Shown piece after piece: positions 13,105-20,978 of a stretch of DNA of 64,000 nucleotides. Both the position numbers and the translations under genes were made by a program. The stretch's first letter is position 1. Every line of letters starts with the position of its first letter. The DNA comes from Paenibacillus xerothermodurans (GTDB lineage: Bacteria > Bacillota > Bacilli > Paenibacillales > NBRC-103111), in contig NZ_NHRJ02000010.1 of NCBI RefSeq assembly GCF_002220865.2, positions 316 to 64,315 of the forward strand. The letters run 5' to 3'. Under the pieces are notes generated by a model. It ran no database searches. It was not told where the DNA came from and worked only from the letters and a program-made list of their open reading frames with translations.

Positions 13105-13116
13105 TTGTACGTACAA
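13105..13116. promoter_or_regulatory. AraR box 1 of the araD promoter
   Basis: TTGTACGTACAA is a perfect palindrome inside ATTTGTACGTACAATA, the classical AraR operator sequence. On the minus strand a TATAAT lies directly downstream (plus 13096-13101), so AraR bound here would occupy the promoter spacer. Confidence 0.85.
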
Positions 13117-13147
13117 TATTGCCACAACTTTTTAACACAAAATAAAC

Positions 13148-13159
13148 CTGTACATACAA
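13148..13159. promoter_or_regulatory. AraR box 2 of the araD promoter
   Basis: CTGTACATACAA matches the AraR palindrome at 10 of 12 bases. Its centre is 43 bp from that of box 1, about four helical turns, the same type of spacing that allows cooperative AraR binding in B. subtilis. It sits inside a perfect 11-bp inverted repeat, AAACCTGTACA (13144-13154) and TGTACAGGTTT (13161-13171). Confidence 0.75.
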
Positions 13160-13229
13160 GTGTACAGGTTTACCCCGGGAGAACATGTAAAATTTTATAA
13201 GCCCAATTCTCAGTGGCACTTCTCTGCTC

Positions 13230-14315
13230 CTATATTCTCCGAACCGAATCACGCACAACCAGCTCGGGCTCGAACACGATATCTTCTCCTGCCAGCGTTC
13301 GCCCGTCGATCATGGACAGCAACACTTCCACAGCCTTCGTGCCCATTTCCGCTTTCGGATGGGTAAGCGTGGTCAGCTGTACTTCAGTCGCCGTAGCCAA
13401 TGTGGCGTCGTCAAAACCGACCATGGACAGATCGCCCGGAATCGTCAGGCCGACCTGTCTCACCGCACCCAGCAGATGCACCGCCAGCTCGTCGTTATAA
13501 CAGACGAACGCCGTCGGACGGCCACTCCTATCCAACATTGCGAGCGCAGCTTGAAAGGGCTTCGCGTTTTTATCATCCGTCTCATAGGTGACAACGGAAC
13601 CCGGCGAAAGCGGTATGCCGTACTGCTGATGAGCACGCATAAAACCTTTCAGCCGGTTCACGCCTTGCAGATCGTCAATCTTAAAAAAGCCCGCAATGCG
13701 GGTATGGCCCATGCCAATCAAGTGCTCTGCAGCTTTGAAAGCGCCGGATTCATCATCTACCTTCACACAGGGGCAGCTCATTTCGGGATAGCGCGCATTA
13801 ATCATGACCAGCGGGATATTACGGTGCTGCATCGCCAGAAAGTGCTCCAGGTTCGGATTTCCCCGGGCGCTCTTAGTCGGCTCCATGATAAGTCCGTTCA
13901 ACGGTTTCCCCAGCATCATCATCAAGCTTTCCTTTTCTTTTTCCTTGCTGTTGTCTGTGCTCGACAGTAATAAGCCGTACCCTCTGCTGCGCAGCGTCGA
14001 TTCCGCCCCGCGCACAATATGGGGAAATATATAATCCGATATGTGAGTGGTGATCATCCCGATGGTCTGCACTTCTTGTACGGCGGCGCCTCTTGGCATC
14101 GACACAAACGTCCCTTTCCCTTGCAGGCGATACAACCAACCTTCCTGTTCCAGCTCACCGAGCGTCTGCCTGACAGTCTGCCTGCTCACCTGAAACCGGT
14201 CTGCAATCTCATGCTCCGTCGGCATTTGATCATTGGGCTTAAGCTTCCCCGATTGGAGCCAGGCCATAATTTCTTGCTTTACCAGCTGATACTTCGGCAT
14301 TCGCTTGTCTGTCAT
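13230..14315 (-). CDS. araR: Arabinose operon repressor AraR
   Basis: A 361-residue chimeric regulator: an N-terminal GntR winged helix (MPKYQLVKQEI to GKGTFV, about residues 6-75) fused to a LacI-type sugar-binding domain (from TIGMITTHISDYIFP onward). This architecture is diagnostic of AraR. L-arabinose should release it from DNA. The start MTDKRMPKY is supported by GGGGTG 6 nt upstream. The gene lies behind its own promoter, which carries an AraR-like box, so autoregulation is likely. Confidence 0.93.
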   Translation of the reverse strand: MTDKRMPKYQLVKQEIMAWLQSGKLKPNDQMPTEHEIADRFQVSRQTVRQTLGELEQEGWLYRLQGKGTFVSMPRGAAVQEVQTIGMITTHISDYIFPHIVRGAESTLRSRGYGLLLSSTDNSKEKEKESLMMMLGKPLNGLIMEPTKSARGNPNLEHFLAMQHRNIPLVMINARYPEMSCPCVKVDDESGAFKAAEHLIGMGHTRIAGFFKIDDLQGVNRLKGFMRAHQQYGIPLSPGSVVTYETDDKNAKPFQAALAMLDRSGRPTAFVCYNDELAVHLLGAVRQVGLTIPGDLSMVGFDDATLATATEVQLTTLTHPKAEMGTKAVEVLLSMIDGRTLAGEDIVFEPELVVRDSVRRI

Positions 14316-14364
14316 TTCACACCCCAAGTTTGTCTGTTGTAAAAGAAAGTATATCACAGCGAAG

Positions 14365-14376
14365 TTGTATGTACAT
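14365..14376. promoter_or_regulatory. AraR box at the araR promoter
   Basis: TTGTATGTACAT matches the AraR operator at 10 of 12 bases. On the minus strand it overlaps a possible -35 (TGTACA) with a TATACT 16 bp further on, consistent with autoregulation of araR. Confidence 0.65.
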
Positions 14377-14564
14377 CATAAAACTTCTTGTGCTGTGAAG
14401 AATCCGGATTTGACCGCTCACAGGGGTGTGGACAGGGTACAACCGTTATGCAATACAATACCGAAACAGTGGCTGCATCCACACGCCGATACCGGGTAGG
14501 AATGTGTATCATGTTCCCGCCGCTATAACGCTGCAGCACCATCGACACCGAGTGCAACTCTCAC

Positions 14565-15734
14565 TCATTTTGCCCCGCGTGCCACTTGATACGCTCGCAG
14601 CAGCGTGTAACGGTTCGGCCGCACATGATGCGCTTCCCGAATACTCCGCTCCAGCAACTCATCGTTGATGCCAAGCTCCTCCGCTGTCGCCGGGCCGCCA
14701 ACTGTCCGCAGCAGCTGACGGATGGACTCTCCGTCCGGTATCGCACGGATTTCCGCAGCGACCACTTCATGATCGGCTGACACGGGCAGCAGCCGCTCAT
14801 CAGCTAGCCGGTGATACAGTTCCGCAATCTCCGCGCACGCCACACCGACCTTGGCGCCATGCAGAAGCTGCCGTCTTCCCAGCCGCAAGCACTCCATCTC
14901 CCAATAATGCGACACATGATGTTCAGCGCCTGAGGCCGGATGGGATTGCCCGAACAGCAGCATGGCAAATCCCGACTCCAGCAAAGCCTCCGTCAACAGC
15001 CGGACGCCTTCCTGGCTGCGTGCCGCGATCTCATCCGCATGATCGACGCACCGGTGCAGCGCATTCCGCGTCATTTCCGCCGCAACGTCGGAGTACGGTT
15101 CTCCGCCCGCAATGCTGCCGAAGCTCCAATCGAACAGTGAGGTGTATTTGCCGATCATATCGCCGAAGCCCGCCCCGACCAACGGCGCAGGTGCTTTTTT
15201 GAGTATGTGGAGGTCAGCAAAAATCGCTGCCGGGCCAATCGCCGTAATCGTTTTCTTTTCTCCCCGTAAAATAAGAGGCGCACCCTTCGAATTGAAACCG
15301 TCCACGGATGGAGCGGTAGGCACGGAGACGAACGGAATTCCGAGCGAGTATGCGGCGAAACGGGTAATATCATGCAGCGTGCCTGACCCCAGCGCGACGA
15401 CGACGTCCGCTGAGTATGATTTCAAATCCAATATAAGTTGGATGAGTGCCGTTTCATCTGCGATGACATCACCCTGACTGTCCGGGAGGATGATCGTCAC
15501 GCTGACGTTAATCCCAGCTGCCGCCAACGACTCTGTCAGGCTGCCGCCCGCTGCTGCATATGTATTCGTGTCAGCGGCAACCACCACTCTTCCGAAGGAA
15601 CGGTCCTTAATAAAAGGAGCTACCTGGTGAATAGCGCCGGCGTCGACAATCACGGGTCCGATATCTGCGGCATGCTTGCCATTTCCGTCCATCTGCATTG
15701 CGGCTTGTTTCACCTTTGCCAGTATGTCTGTCAT
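14565..15734 (-). CDS. egsA: sn-glycerol-1-phosphate dehydrogenase
   Basis: A 389-residue NAD(P)-dependent dehydrogenase of the EgsA/AraM type, reducing dihydroxyacetone phosphate to sn-glycerol-1-phosphate. VVALGSGTLHDITRFAAY is the nucleotide-binding and first metal region, SVPTAPSVDGFNS is typical of the family, and the metal histidines are in PASGAEHHVSHYWE and LLHGAKVG. In B. subtilis the homologue araM lies within the ara operon; here it is upstream of araR with its own promoter and a cre-like site. Glycerol-1-phosphate in Firmicutes is used for heptaprenylglyceryl phosphate-type ether lipids, a link to prenyl chemistry that may or may not concern the EboC-like gene at 22336. Confidence 0.9.
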   Translation of the reverse strand: MTDILAKVKQAAMQMDGNGKHAADIGPVIVDAGAIHQVAPFIKDRSFGRVVVAADTNTYAAAGGSLTESLAAAGINVSVTIILPDSQGDVIADETALIQLILDLKSYSADVVVALGSGTLHDITRFAAYSLGIPFVSVPTAPSVDGFNSKGAPLILRGEKKTITAIGPAAIFADLHILKKAPAPLVGAGFGDMIGKYTSLFDWSFGSIAGGEPYSDVAAEMTRNALHRCVDHADEIAARSQEGVRLLTEALLESGFAMLLFGQSHPASGAEHHVSHYWEMECLRLGRRQLLHGAKVGVACAEIAELYHRLADERLLPVSADHEVVAAEIRAIPDGESIRQLLRTVGGPATAEELGINDELLERSIREAHHVRPNRYTLLRAYQVARGAK

Positions 15735-15792
15735 AACATTTCCTCTTTTCGTAGTGGAATGTTGGTGCTCGTGCCCGTCTGCACATATATTC

Positions 15793-15821
15793 AGTATAGC
15801 AAACTAAAAGCGCTTACCCAA
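15793..15821 (-). promoter_or_regulatory. egsA promoter with overlapping cre-like site
   Basis: On the minus strand, TTGGGT (plus 15816-15821), a 17-bp spacer and TATACT (plus 15793-15798) form a promoter. GGTAAGCGCTTTTA in the spacer and -35 (15805-15818) matches the Gram-positive catabolite-responsive element at all but two defined positions, so CcpA repression is plausible. Confidence 0.6.
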
Positions 15822-15897
15822 TGCATTCCGCCACTCGATATTACCGGCTGCGTGTGATTTCACCCGCAAACCCTCCTGCTTATGGCCACCAAACCGC

Positions 15898-16746
15898 TTA
15901 AACTCCTGAATACGCCATGAAACCGCCATCTACCGGCACGGTGATTCCGGTCACAAATCCGGACATGTTCTCATCAGCCAACCAGATCAAAGTGCCTAAT
16001 AGATCATCGGGAGTTCCAAATCTGCGCATGGGCGTGTGGTTTAATATCTTGTTGGATCTGGCTGTCAGAGAACCGTCTTCATTCGTTAACAGCCGCCTGT
16101 TTTGTTCCGTCAAGAAAAAACCGGGCGCAATGGCATTGACCCTAATACCTGCCTCGGCCATGTGTACGGCCAACCACTGCGTGAAGTTCTCGACAGCGGC
16201 TCTCGCCGCGCTGTAGGCGGGCACTTTCGTCATCGGGCTCGGAGCGCTCATAGATGACATGTTGATTACGACAGCTCCCCGTTTGTGCACCATATGCCGG
16301 GCAAACACTTGCGTCGGTACAACCGTGCCGAGAAAATTCAGGTTGAACACATGAGAGATGCCTGCCGCGCTTAAGTCGAAAAATGTTGTAATTTCCTTAT
16401 TGCCTAAATCCCCGGGCAGAAACGTCTCGTTAGTTGTAATCCCCTGCGGATGGTTGCCGCCGGCGCCATTGATCAGGATGTCGCATGGGCCGAGCTGCTC
16501 CATTACCGTCTCCCCGCCCGACCTCACGCTCGCTTCATGCAAAACATCACACGCCACCGCTATTGCTCGGCCGCCCCCGCTTCGTATTTCCTCGGCCACT
16601 TGCTCACCTTTTTCCGCTGTCCGGTTGAGAATTGCGAGTATCACACCATGTCTGGCCAGCTCCTTGGCCATCGCGGAACATAGAACCCCGCTGCCGCCGG
16701 TGATGACGGCGACTTTACCCCTCAGATTATGATTAATGGCAATCAT
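15898..16746 (-). CDS. uxuB: UxuB-type D-mannonate oxidoreductase (SDR family)
   Basis: A short-chain dehydrogenase of about 282 residues. The Rossmann motif is [15 protein letters not shown], with NGAGG downstream and the catalytic set S ([10 protein letters not shown]), Y and K-equivalent region ([11 protein letters not shown]). Here the usual YxxxK is Y-S-A-A-R, so Arg replaces Lys. The SDR-type fructuronate reductases of Bacilli are found next to uxuA, as here. The start [10 protein letters not shown] follows GGGAGGCG and its ATG overlaps the uxuA stop (ATGA), so the two are translationally coupled. The reaction would be fructuronate to D-mannonate. Confidence 0.82.
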   Translation of the reverse strand: MIAINHNLRGKVAVITGGSGVLCSAMAKELARHGVILAILNRTAEKGEQVAEEIRSGGGRAIAVACDVLHEASVRSGGETVMEQLGPCDILINGAGGNHPQGITTNETFLPGDLGNKEITTFFDLSAAGISHVFNLNFLGTVVPTQVFARHMVHKRGAVVINMSSMSAPSPMTKVPAYSAARAAVENFTQWLAVHMAEAGIRVNAIAPGFFLTEQNRRLLTNEDGSLTARSNKILNHTPMRRFGTPDDLLGTLIWLADENMSGFVTGITVPVDGGFMAYSGV

Positions 16747-17819
16747 ATGGACGCCTCCCGCTTCATTCGTTCCAACGAGTCCCAGATACCCCACAGATAC
16801 ATAATGCCCAGTGCGCGATCGTACAGCCCGTAGCCCGCCCTGCACTGCTCATCCCAGATATGTCTGCCGTGATCAGGTCTTGCGTAGCCCTGGAAGCCGC
16901 TGTCATGATACGCCTTCACGATTCCGCATATATCCACGGTGCCGTCGCTCGTTTTATGCGAAGTCTCGATGAAATCTCCGTTCTCATACACTCTCACATT
17001 GCGGATATGCGCGAACGGAATCCGGTCCGCAAATTCCCTAACCATACCGGCGATGTCATTGTCCGGATGGGCACCCAAAGAGCCGCTGCAGAGAGTGACG
17101 CCATTGTACGGATTATCCACCAGCTTCAGCAGCCGGCGGATGTTATCTTGACATGTGATGATTCTCGGAAGTCCGAAGATCGGCCATGGCGGGTCATCGG
17201 GGTGTATCGCCATTTTGATGTCGTTCGCCTCCGCTGCGGGAATGATCTGTTCCAGAAAGTATTGCAGATTATCCCACAGGTTCTCGTCCGTGACATGCTG
17301 ATACGCTTCAAACAGCGAAGTGAGATTGATGAGCCTCTCCGGTTCCCAGCCCGCCATCGACAACTCAGGATTTGCATTGATTTTAACAACCAGCTCCATA
17401 GGATCAATGTCGGCCACCTTCGCTTTTTCATAAAACAATGCTGTTGATCCATCCTCTAGCTCTTTGAATAATTCAGTCCGGATCCAATCGAACACCGGCA
17501 TAAAGTTGTAGCAAATTACCTTCACGCCGACTGCGGCGAGATGCTCTATCGTTTTTTTATAGTTCTCAATATACCGGTCTCTGGTGGGAAAGCCGAGCTT
17601 GATATCTTCGTGCACATTGACGCTTTCGACGACTTCCAGGTGCAGTCCGTGCTGCTCCGACAGCTTCTTGTATTGCAAAATTTTGTCCATAGGCCATGCT
17701 TCGCCTGCCGGCATGTCGTGCAGCGCCCAAACAATTCCCTCCACGCCGGGAATTTGCTTAATTTGTCGCAGGGTCACCGTATCGTTGCCTTCTCCATACC
17801 ATCTGAATACCATTCTCAT
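16743..17819 (-). CDS. uxuA: D-mannonate dehydratase
   Basis: A 358-residue enzyme dehydrating D-mannonate to 2-keto-3-deoxygluconate in hexuronate catabolism. The N-terminus [25 protein letters not shown] is typical UxuA, and [27 protein letters not shown] and HIRNVR hold the conserved metal and substrate residues. The start at MRMVFRWYG follows TTGGAGG by 8 nt; five more residues are possible upstream. It lies 36 bp after the GntR regulator gene and overlaps uxuB by 4 bp. Confidence 0.93.
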   Translation of the reverse strand: MRMVFRWYGEGNDTVTLRQIKQIPGVEGIVWALHDMPAGEAWPMDKILQYKKLSEQHGLHLEVVESVNVHEDIKLGFPTRDRYIENYKKTIEHLAAVGVKVICYNFMPVFDWIRTELFKELEDGSTALFYEKAKVADIDPMELVVKINANPELSMAGWEPERLINLTSLFEAYQHVTDENLWDNLQYFLEQIIPAAEANDIKMAIHPDDPPWPIFGLPRIITCQDNIRRLLKLVDNPYNGVTLCSGSLGAHPDNDIAGMVREFADRIPFAHIRNVRVYENGDFIETSHKTSDGTVDICGIVKAYHDSGFQGYARPDHGRHIWDEQCRAGYGLYDRALGIMYLWGIWDSLERMKREASI

Positions 17820-17855
17820 CGAGCATGCCTCCAACCATTGGATCGCTTCATAGAA

Positions 17856-18542
17856 TTATTTGAAATACCGGGGATACTTTTGTCTAAGCTCTTCTTTCTC
17901 AATAATGACTCTGTCCAAATGGTCCCGTAAAACCTGTTCGGCGGCAGCAGGATCGTTCTCTTGAATGGCCTGCACGATTCCGCGGTGCTGTGCAAGTATG
18001 ACGCGCCAGTCATGGTTGGACGCCAGTCTCAAAAAACGGATACGATTGTAGTGCGTCGTCACCTGTTGAATCAAACCCCAAGTGCGCGTCCTGCCGCAGC
18101 CTACGATGATGGTTTGGTGGAATTGTTCGTCAAGCTCAAACAGCCGCTCATAGTTCCCCTCGGACTCGCAAAGCTCCTGCAGCGCAATAAGATTTTGCAG
18201 ATTCAGTATCTGTTCCCTGCTGAGCTTGGCACATGCTTCACGTACGATTGCCGATTCAAGCGTGGCTCGCAAAAATCTGGACTCCTCCGCGTGTTCCAAG
18301 TCAATGAGTGAAATGATGGAGCCTTTGTGCGGAGTGGTTTCAATGAGCTCCTCCTGGGTCAGTCGCACCAGCGCCTCGCGAATCGGTGTTCTGCTCACCG
18401 AGAGCATCTCTACTAACTCTTTCTCAGAGATGAAGCGTCCCGGTTCCAGTCTAAGCTCCATAATGTTTTTCTTCAGGGTTTCGTATACATAATCCCGAAC
18501 AAGTCCCCTTTTGTCTTTCATTGCTGTCAGTTGATTATTCAT
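17856..18542 (-). CDS. GntR/FadR-family regulator of the uronate genes
   Basis: A 228-residue regulator with an N-terminal winged helix (LELGRFISEKELVEMLSVSRTPIREALVRL region, about residues 28-65) and an all-helical FCD ligand-binding domain. FCD histidines are visible in DEQFHQTII, QHRGIVQAI and DHLDRVI. This UxuR/ExuR-like type senses uronates or their catabolites. It lies between the oxidoreductase gene and uxuA in one operon; the palindromes at 19771-19795 are its probable targets. Confidence 0.85.
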   Translation of the reverse strand: MNNQLTAMKDKRGLVRDYVYETLKKNIMELRLEPGRFISEKELVEMLSVSRTPIREALVRLTQEELIETTPHKGSIISLIDLEHAEESRFLRATLESAIVREACAKLSREQILNLQNLIALQELCESEGNYERLFELDEQFHQTIIVGCGRTRTWGLIQQVTTHYNRIRFLRLASNHDWRVILAQHRGIVQAIQENDPAAAEQVLRDHLDRVIIEKEELRQKYPRYFK

Positions 18543-18562
18543 AACAACCTCCCGGGCGTACG

Positions 18563-19729
18563 CTAGCTTATCTCAGTATAATCACTGCCTAACGTGATAT
18601 CGTTCTTCGCAAAGCCCGTCACCGAGCTTTTCTTTTCATAAAAATGAGGCGCGTTCGCCATAATTCCTTCGCGTGTGTAAAACGGATTGTCAGGCTGCAG
18701 CGGCAGTTGAACCTTCTGTCCCGTGCTGGCCGCCAAGTAAATAGCCGTAATCAGTTCCAGCGTGTTGCGCCCCTGATGTCCATCGACCAACACGTTCAAC
18801 GTTGCATTTTCTACCGCCGTCAACACGTTGTCGATTTGCCCCGTGTGTCCGCTGTATGGAACTTCGGGAAGTTGCCCGTACAGCGCCTCGATCTCCGCCT
18901 CCAGCACCGCATTCCTCTCAGGGAATCCGTTTTCCTTGGACAGGGACGCGTACACTTTCCATGGCGCCGATACTCTTGCCTTCTCTGCTTGAAAAATGAC
19001 CTGCTGCTCCTCCCCATGGTGGACTACTGAGCTGGTAATTTGAGCCAAAGCGCCATTTGCATAGGATAATATCGCAATCGACAGATCCTCCACTTCCGCG
19101 TTATCGTGCGCAGTGTTGCTCATCACCGCCTGCACCGTGTCCGGCATACCCATCATCCATTGCAGCATGTCAATATGATGAACTGCATGGTTTAACGTGC
19201 ACCCTCCGCCTTCTTTTTCCCAAGTGCCTCTCCACCACAGATCGTAATACACGTGTCCCCGCCACCAGTGGGATTCCACCTGCGCATGAAGCACTTTGCC
19301 CACCGCTCCCGCATCCAGCAGCTGCTTTAATTTCATGATCGGATCCCGGAACCGGTTCTGACCGACGACGGACAGTATTTTGTTCGCTTGCTCAGCGGCA
19401 GCGATCATTTGATCACATTCCGATAAAGAAGAGGCCATCGGCTTCTCCACTAACACATGCTTGCCTGAGCGCAAAAATTCGATGGACAATTCCGCGTGTG
19501 TGTAAGGGGGAGTGCAGATGGAGACCAGGTCGATATCGTCTCTGTCTGCGACTGCCGACGCCTCGCCCACAATGTCGCAGTCCAATTTGAATTTTTCTTT
19601 CAACGCGGCCGCCTTCTCCGGATAAATGTCACAAATGCAAACTACCTTACATCGCTCGGGAAAAAAAGAATACGCTTCCAAATGTGCTTGTGAAATACCG
19701 CCTGTACCCACCACCGCTACTTTAATCAT
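18563..19729 (-). CDS. Gfo/Idh/MocA-family oxidoreductase
   Basis: A 388-residue dehydrogenase. The N-terminal NAD(P)-binding fold starts with VAVVGTGGISQAHLEAY, the EKP motif is in VLVEKPMASS, and the C-terminal alpha/beta domain contains GGGCTLNHAVHHIDMLQW with the family histidine. The start MIKVAVVG follows GGGAGGCGG; twelve further upstream residues are possible but unsupported. It is the first gene of the uronate operon and follows a clear promoter. It probably oxidises or epimerises a uronate or glucuronide-derived sugar, but the substrate cannot be read from sequence. Confidence 0.82.
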   Translation of the reverse strand: MIKVAVVGTGGISQAHLEAYSFFPERCKVVCICDIYPEKAAALKEKFKLDCDIVGEASAVADRDDIDLVSICTPPYTHAELSIEFLRSGKHVLVEKPMASSLSECDQMIAAAEQANKILSVVGQNRFRDPIMKLKQLLDAGAVGKVLHAQVESHWWRGHVYYDLWWRGTWEKEGGGCTLNHAVHHIDMLQWMMGMPDTVQAVMSNTAHDNAEVEDLSIAILSYANGALAQITSSVVHHGEEQQVIFQAEKARVSAPWKVYASLSKENGFPERNAVLEAEIEALYGQLPEVPYSGHTGQIDNVLTAVENATLNVLVDGHQGRNTLELITAIYLAASTGQKVQLPLQPDNPFYTREGIMANAPHFYEKKSSVTGFAKNDITLGSDYTEIS

Positions 19730-19770
19730 AGAATCCGCCTCCCTTTGTGGTTTGTAAAACCGCACACGTG

Positions 19771-19795
19771 ATACTAGTATGACTGATAATACTAG
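19771..19795. promoter_or_regulatory. Candidate GntR operator
   Basis: CTAGTAT (19774-19780) and ATACTAG (19789-19795) form a perfect 7-bp inverted repeat with an 8-bp gap, and ATACTAGTAT (19771-19780) is itself palindromic. The three half-sites lie between the promoter and the first gene of the uronate operon. Confidence 0.6.
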
Positions 19796-19809
19796 ACTGA
19801 TTTATTTGT

Positions 19810-19838
19810 ATTATAACTAGCCTATAGTTAGAACTCAA
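19810..19838 (-). promoter_or_regulatory. Promoter of the uronate operon
   Basis: On the minus strand, TTGAGT, a 17-bp spacer and TATAAT lie about 80 bp upstream of the oxidoreductase start. Half-site repeats for a regulator follow downstream. Confidence 0.75.
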
Positions 19839-19839
19839 T

Positions 19840-20030
19840 TCAAATTTTTCCACAATGCCTGTGGCGAAACCCCTGGCGTGTGACACATAGCGCGCTGGAC
19901 TCACGGTGATTGCTCCGTCTTGCGGAATCAGCGGCAGCAGGCCCGCCCAAAAAGCGGGTACTGTGCATGGATTGTTGCAGGTGGGAGAACCTACCACTAT
20001 GGGTGCGCCCAAATAAACCTACGGGGAGGC
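19840..20030 (+). other. Hairpin-rich leader region, possible structured RNA
   Basis: A GC-rich stretch of about 190 bp without a supported gene. Several short hairpins follow one another on the plus strand: CCACA-ATGCC-TGTGG, ACGG-TGATTGCT-CCGT, CCCGC-CCAAAAA-GCGGG, AGGT-GGGAGA-ACCT and GGG-TGCG-CCC. It ends directly at the ribosome binding site of a 58-residue protein gene. This is compatible with a structured 5' leader or a small RNA; I do not recognise a known RNA family. Confidence 0.35.
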
Positions 20031-20037
20031 AGCAGCA

Positions 20038-20214
20038 ATGGAAATACCAACTCAACCGGAAGACAGGGATCGGGCGGCTCAAACGGCCCGTGCAAATCCC
20101 GATTACCCGCCGAACGAGAACGCAGAAAGCCGGCTCAGCGGCCCGGTAAAAATCGACGGTTTAACCGATGCCGAGGAGTTTACCAGAACAGAAGTCCCTA
20201 ACCGGGCAGAATGA
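20038..20214 (+). CDS. Small hydrophilic protein, 58 residues
   Basis: ATG at 20038 follows GGGGAGG with 9 nt spacing, a strong ribosome binding site. The product starts MEIPTQPEDRDRAAQ and ends GLTDAEEFTRTEVPNRAE. It is highly charged, has no membrane segment or cysteine, and looks partly disordered. It is not recognised as any family. It is the only plus-strand gene between two minus-strand operons, preceded by the hairpin-rich leader. Confidence 0.6.
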   Translation: MEIPTQPEDRDRAAQTARANPDYPPNENAESRLSGPVKIDGLTDAEEFTRTEVPNRAE

Positions 20215-20277
20215 GATCCTCGTACTTCCTGGCACGATGTTGGGAGTTGGTTTAGCATCACACAGCACGCAGCAAAC

Positions 20278-20303
20278 AAAAAAAAGCACCCGTCTGGGTG
20301 CTT
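20278..20303 (-). terminator. Terminator of the ebo-like operon
   Basis: On the minus strand AAGCACCC-AGAC-GGGTGCTT is followed by a T-run of eight. It lies about 125 bp past the last gene. A near-identical terminator with the same flank occurs at 43678-43700. Confidence 0.85.
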
Positions 20304-20426
20304 CAGCTTGCAGGAAAGCCCGCTCGTTACCGGGGCTTATCATTGTCCTGCTAATCATTGTCTCGCTTATCGCGCTCCTCCGCCGCTCAATTCCAGACTC
20401 ATGCACACCAGCCACGGGCATGCCCG

Positions 20427-20978
20427 TTAGTTGTGTTCGCCGTGGTCGTGTTCATGCTCATGCTCATGTTCATGGTCATGCTGATGCTCCTGGTCGTCAT
20501 CACCGAACCGGAAATGCTCGTAAAAGTCGTGATACGTTTGCTGGGACTGTTCACCCTCCGCCCACGCGATCAACCATCCTTTATTGTAGTAGCCGACAGC
20601 AGGAAGATCCTTATAAAAATCGACAAGCGGCATGCCCTTGTGGTTCTTCAGCTGCATGGCGTCCTCATACTTCGTGAGGTTGAAACGATACAGCTGAACC
20701 TCGCTTTGCTCCGCAGTGGCATAAATCATCGGCTCGAGCTTTTCGCAAAGTTCACAATCGGTCTCATAAAAATAAATAAAGGTTTGGTCATCAGCGTCCA
20801 TAATGGCCTTGAGCTTCCGGATGGCGTCGCCGCTGTCGCCCGTGATCTCATTCGGCCCATCAGCCGGGGCGTTCGCCGCTATGATATCTGCGTGCAGCCA
20901 CTCGCGACCGGCCCAGAATGCGAGGCACAGCAGAACTGCTCCTGTCACCAGCCAGTAAGTCGGGCGGCGAATGGTCAC
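20427..20978 (-). CDS. Membrane-anchored thioredoxin-like protein with His-rich tail
   Basis: A 183-residue protein: one N-terminal membrane helix (about residues 8-24), then a thioredoxin fold whose active site is CELC (TDCELCEKLEP, about residues 75-78) and whose cis-proline is in KGMPLVDFY, then a tail of about 20 residues made almost only of His, Glu and Asp (from DDDQEHQHDHEHEHE). The domain should face the outside. The tail looks made for binding Zn, Ni or Cu. Its GTG start overlaps the stop of the phosphodiesterase gene (GTGA), so it belongs to the ebo-like operon. It may be a thiol oxidoreductase or metallochaperone; the role is inferred. Confidence 0.75.
   Translation of the reverse strand: MTIRRPTYWLVTGAVLLCLAFWAGREWLHADIIAANAPADGPNEITGDSGDAIRKLKAIMDADDQTFIYFYETDCELCEKLEPMIYATAEQSEVQLYRFNLTKYEDAMQLKNHKGMPLVDFYKDLPAVGYYNKGWLIAWAEGEQSQQTYHDFYEHFRFGDDDQEHQHDHEHEHEHEHDHGEHN

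Noticed and set aside
19840-20030. 6S RNA or signal recognition particle RNA as identity of the hairpin-rich leader
   Set aside because: I could not find the long closing stem of 6S RNA or the conserved SRP domain IV motif; only local hairpins are visible.
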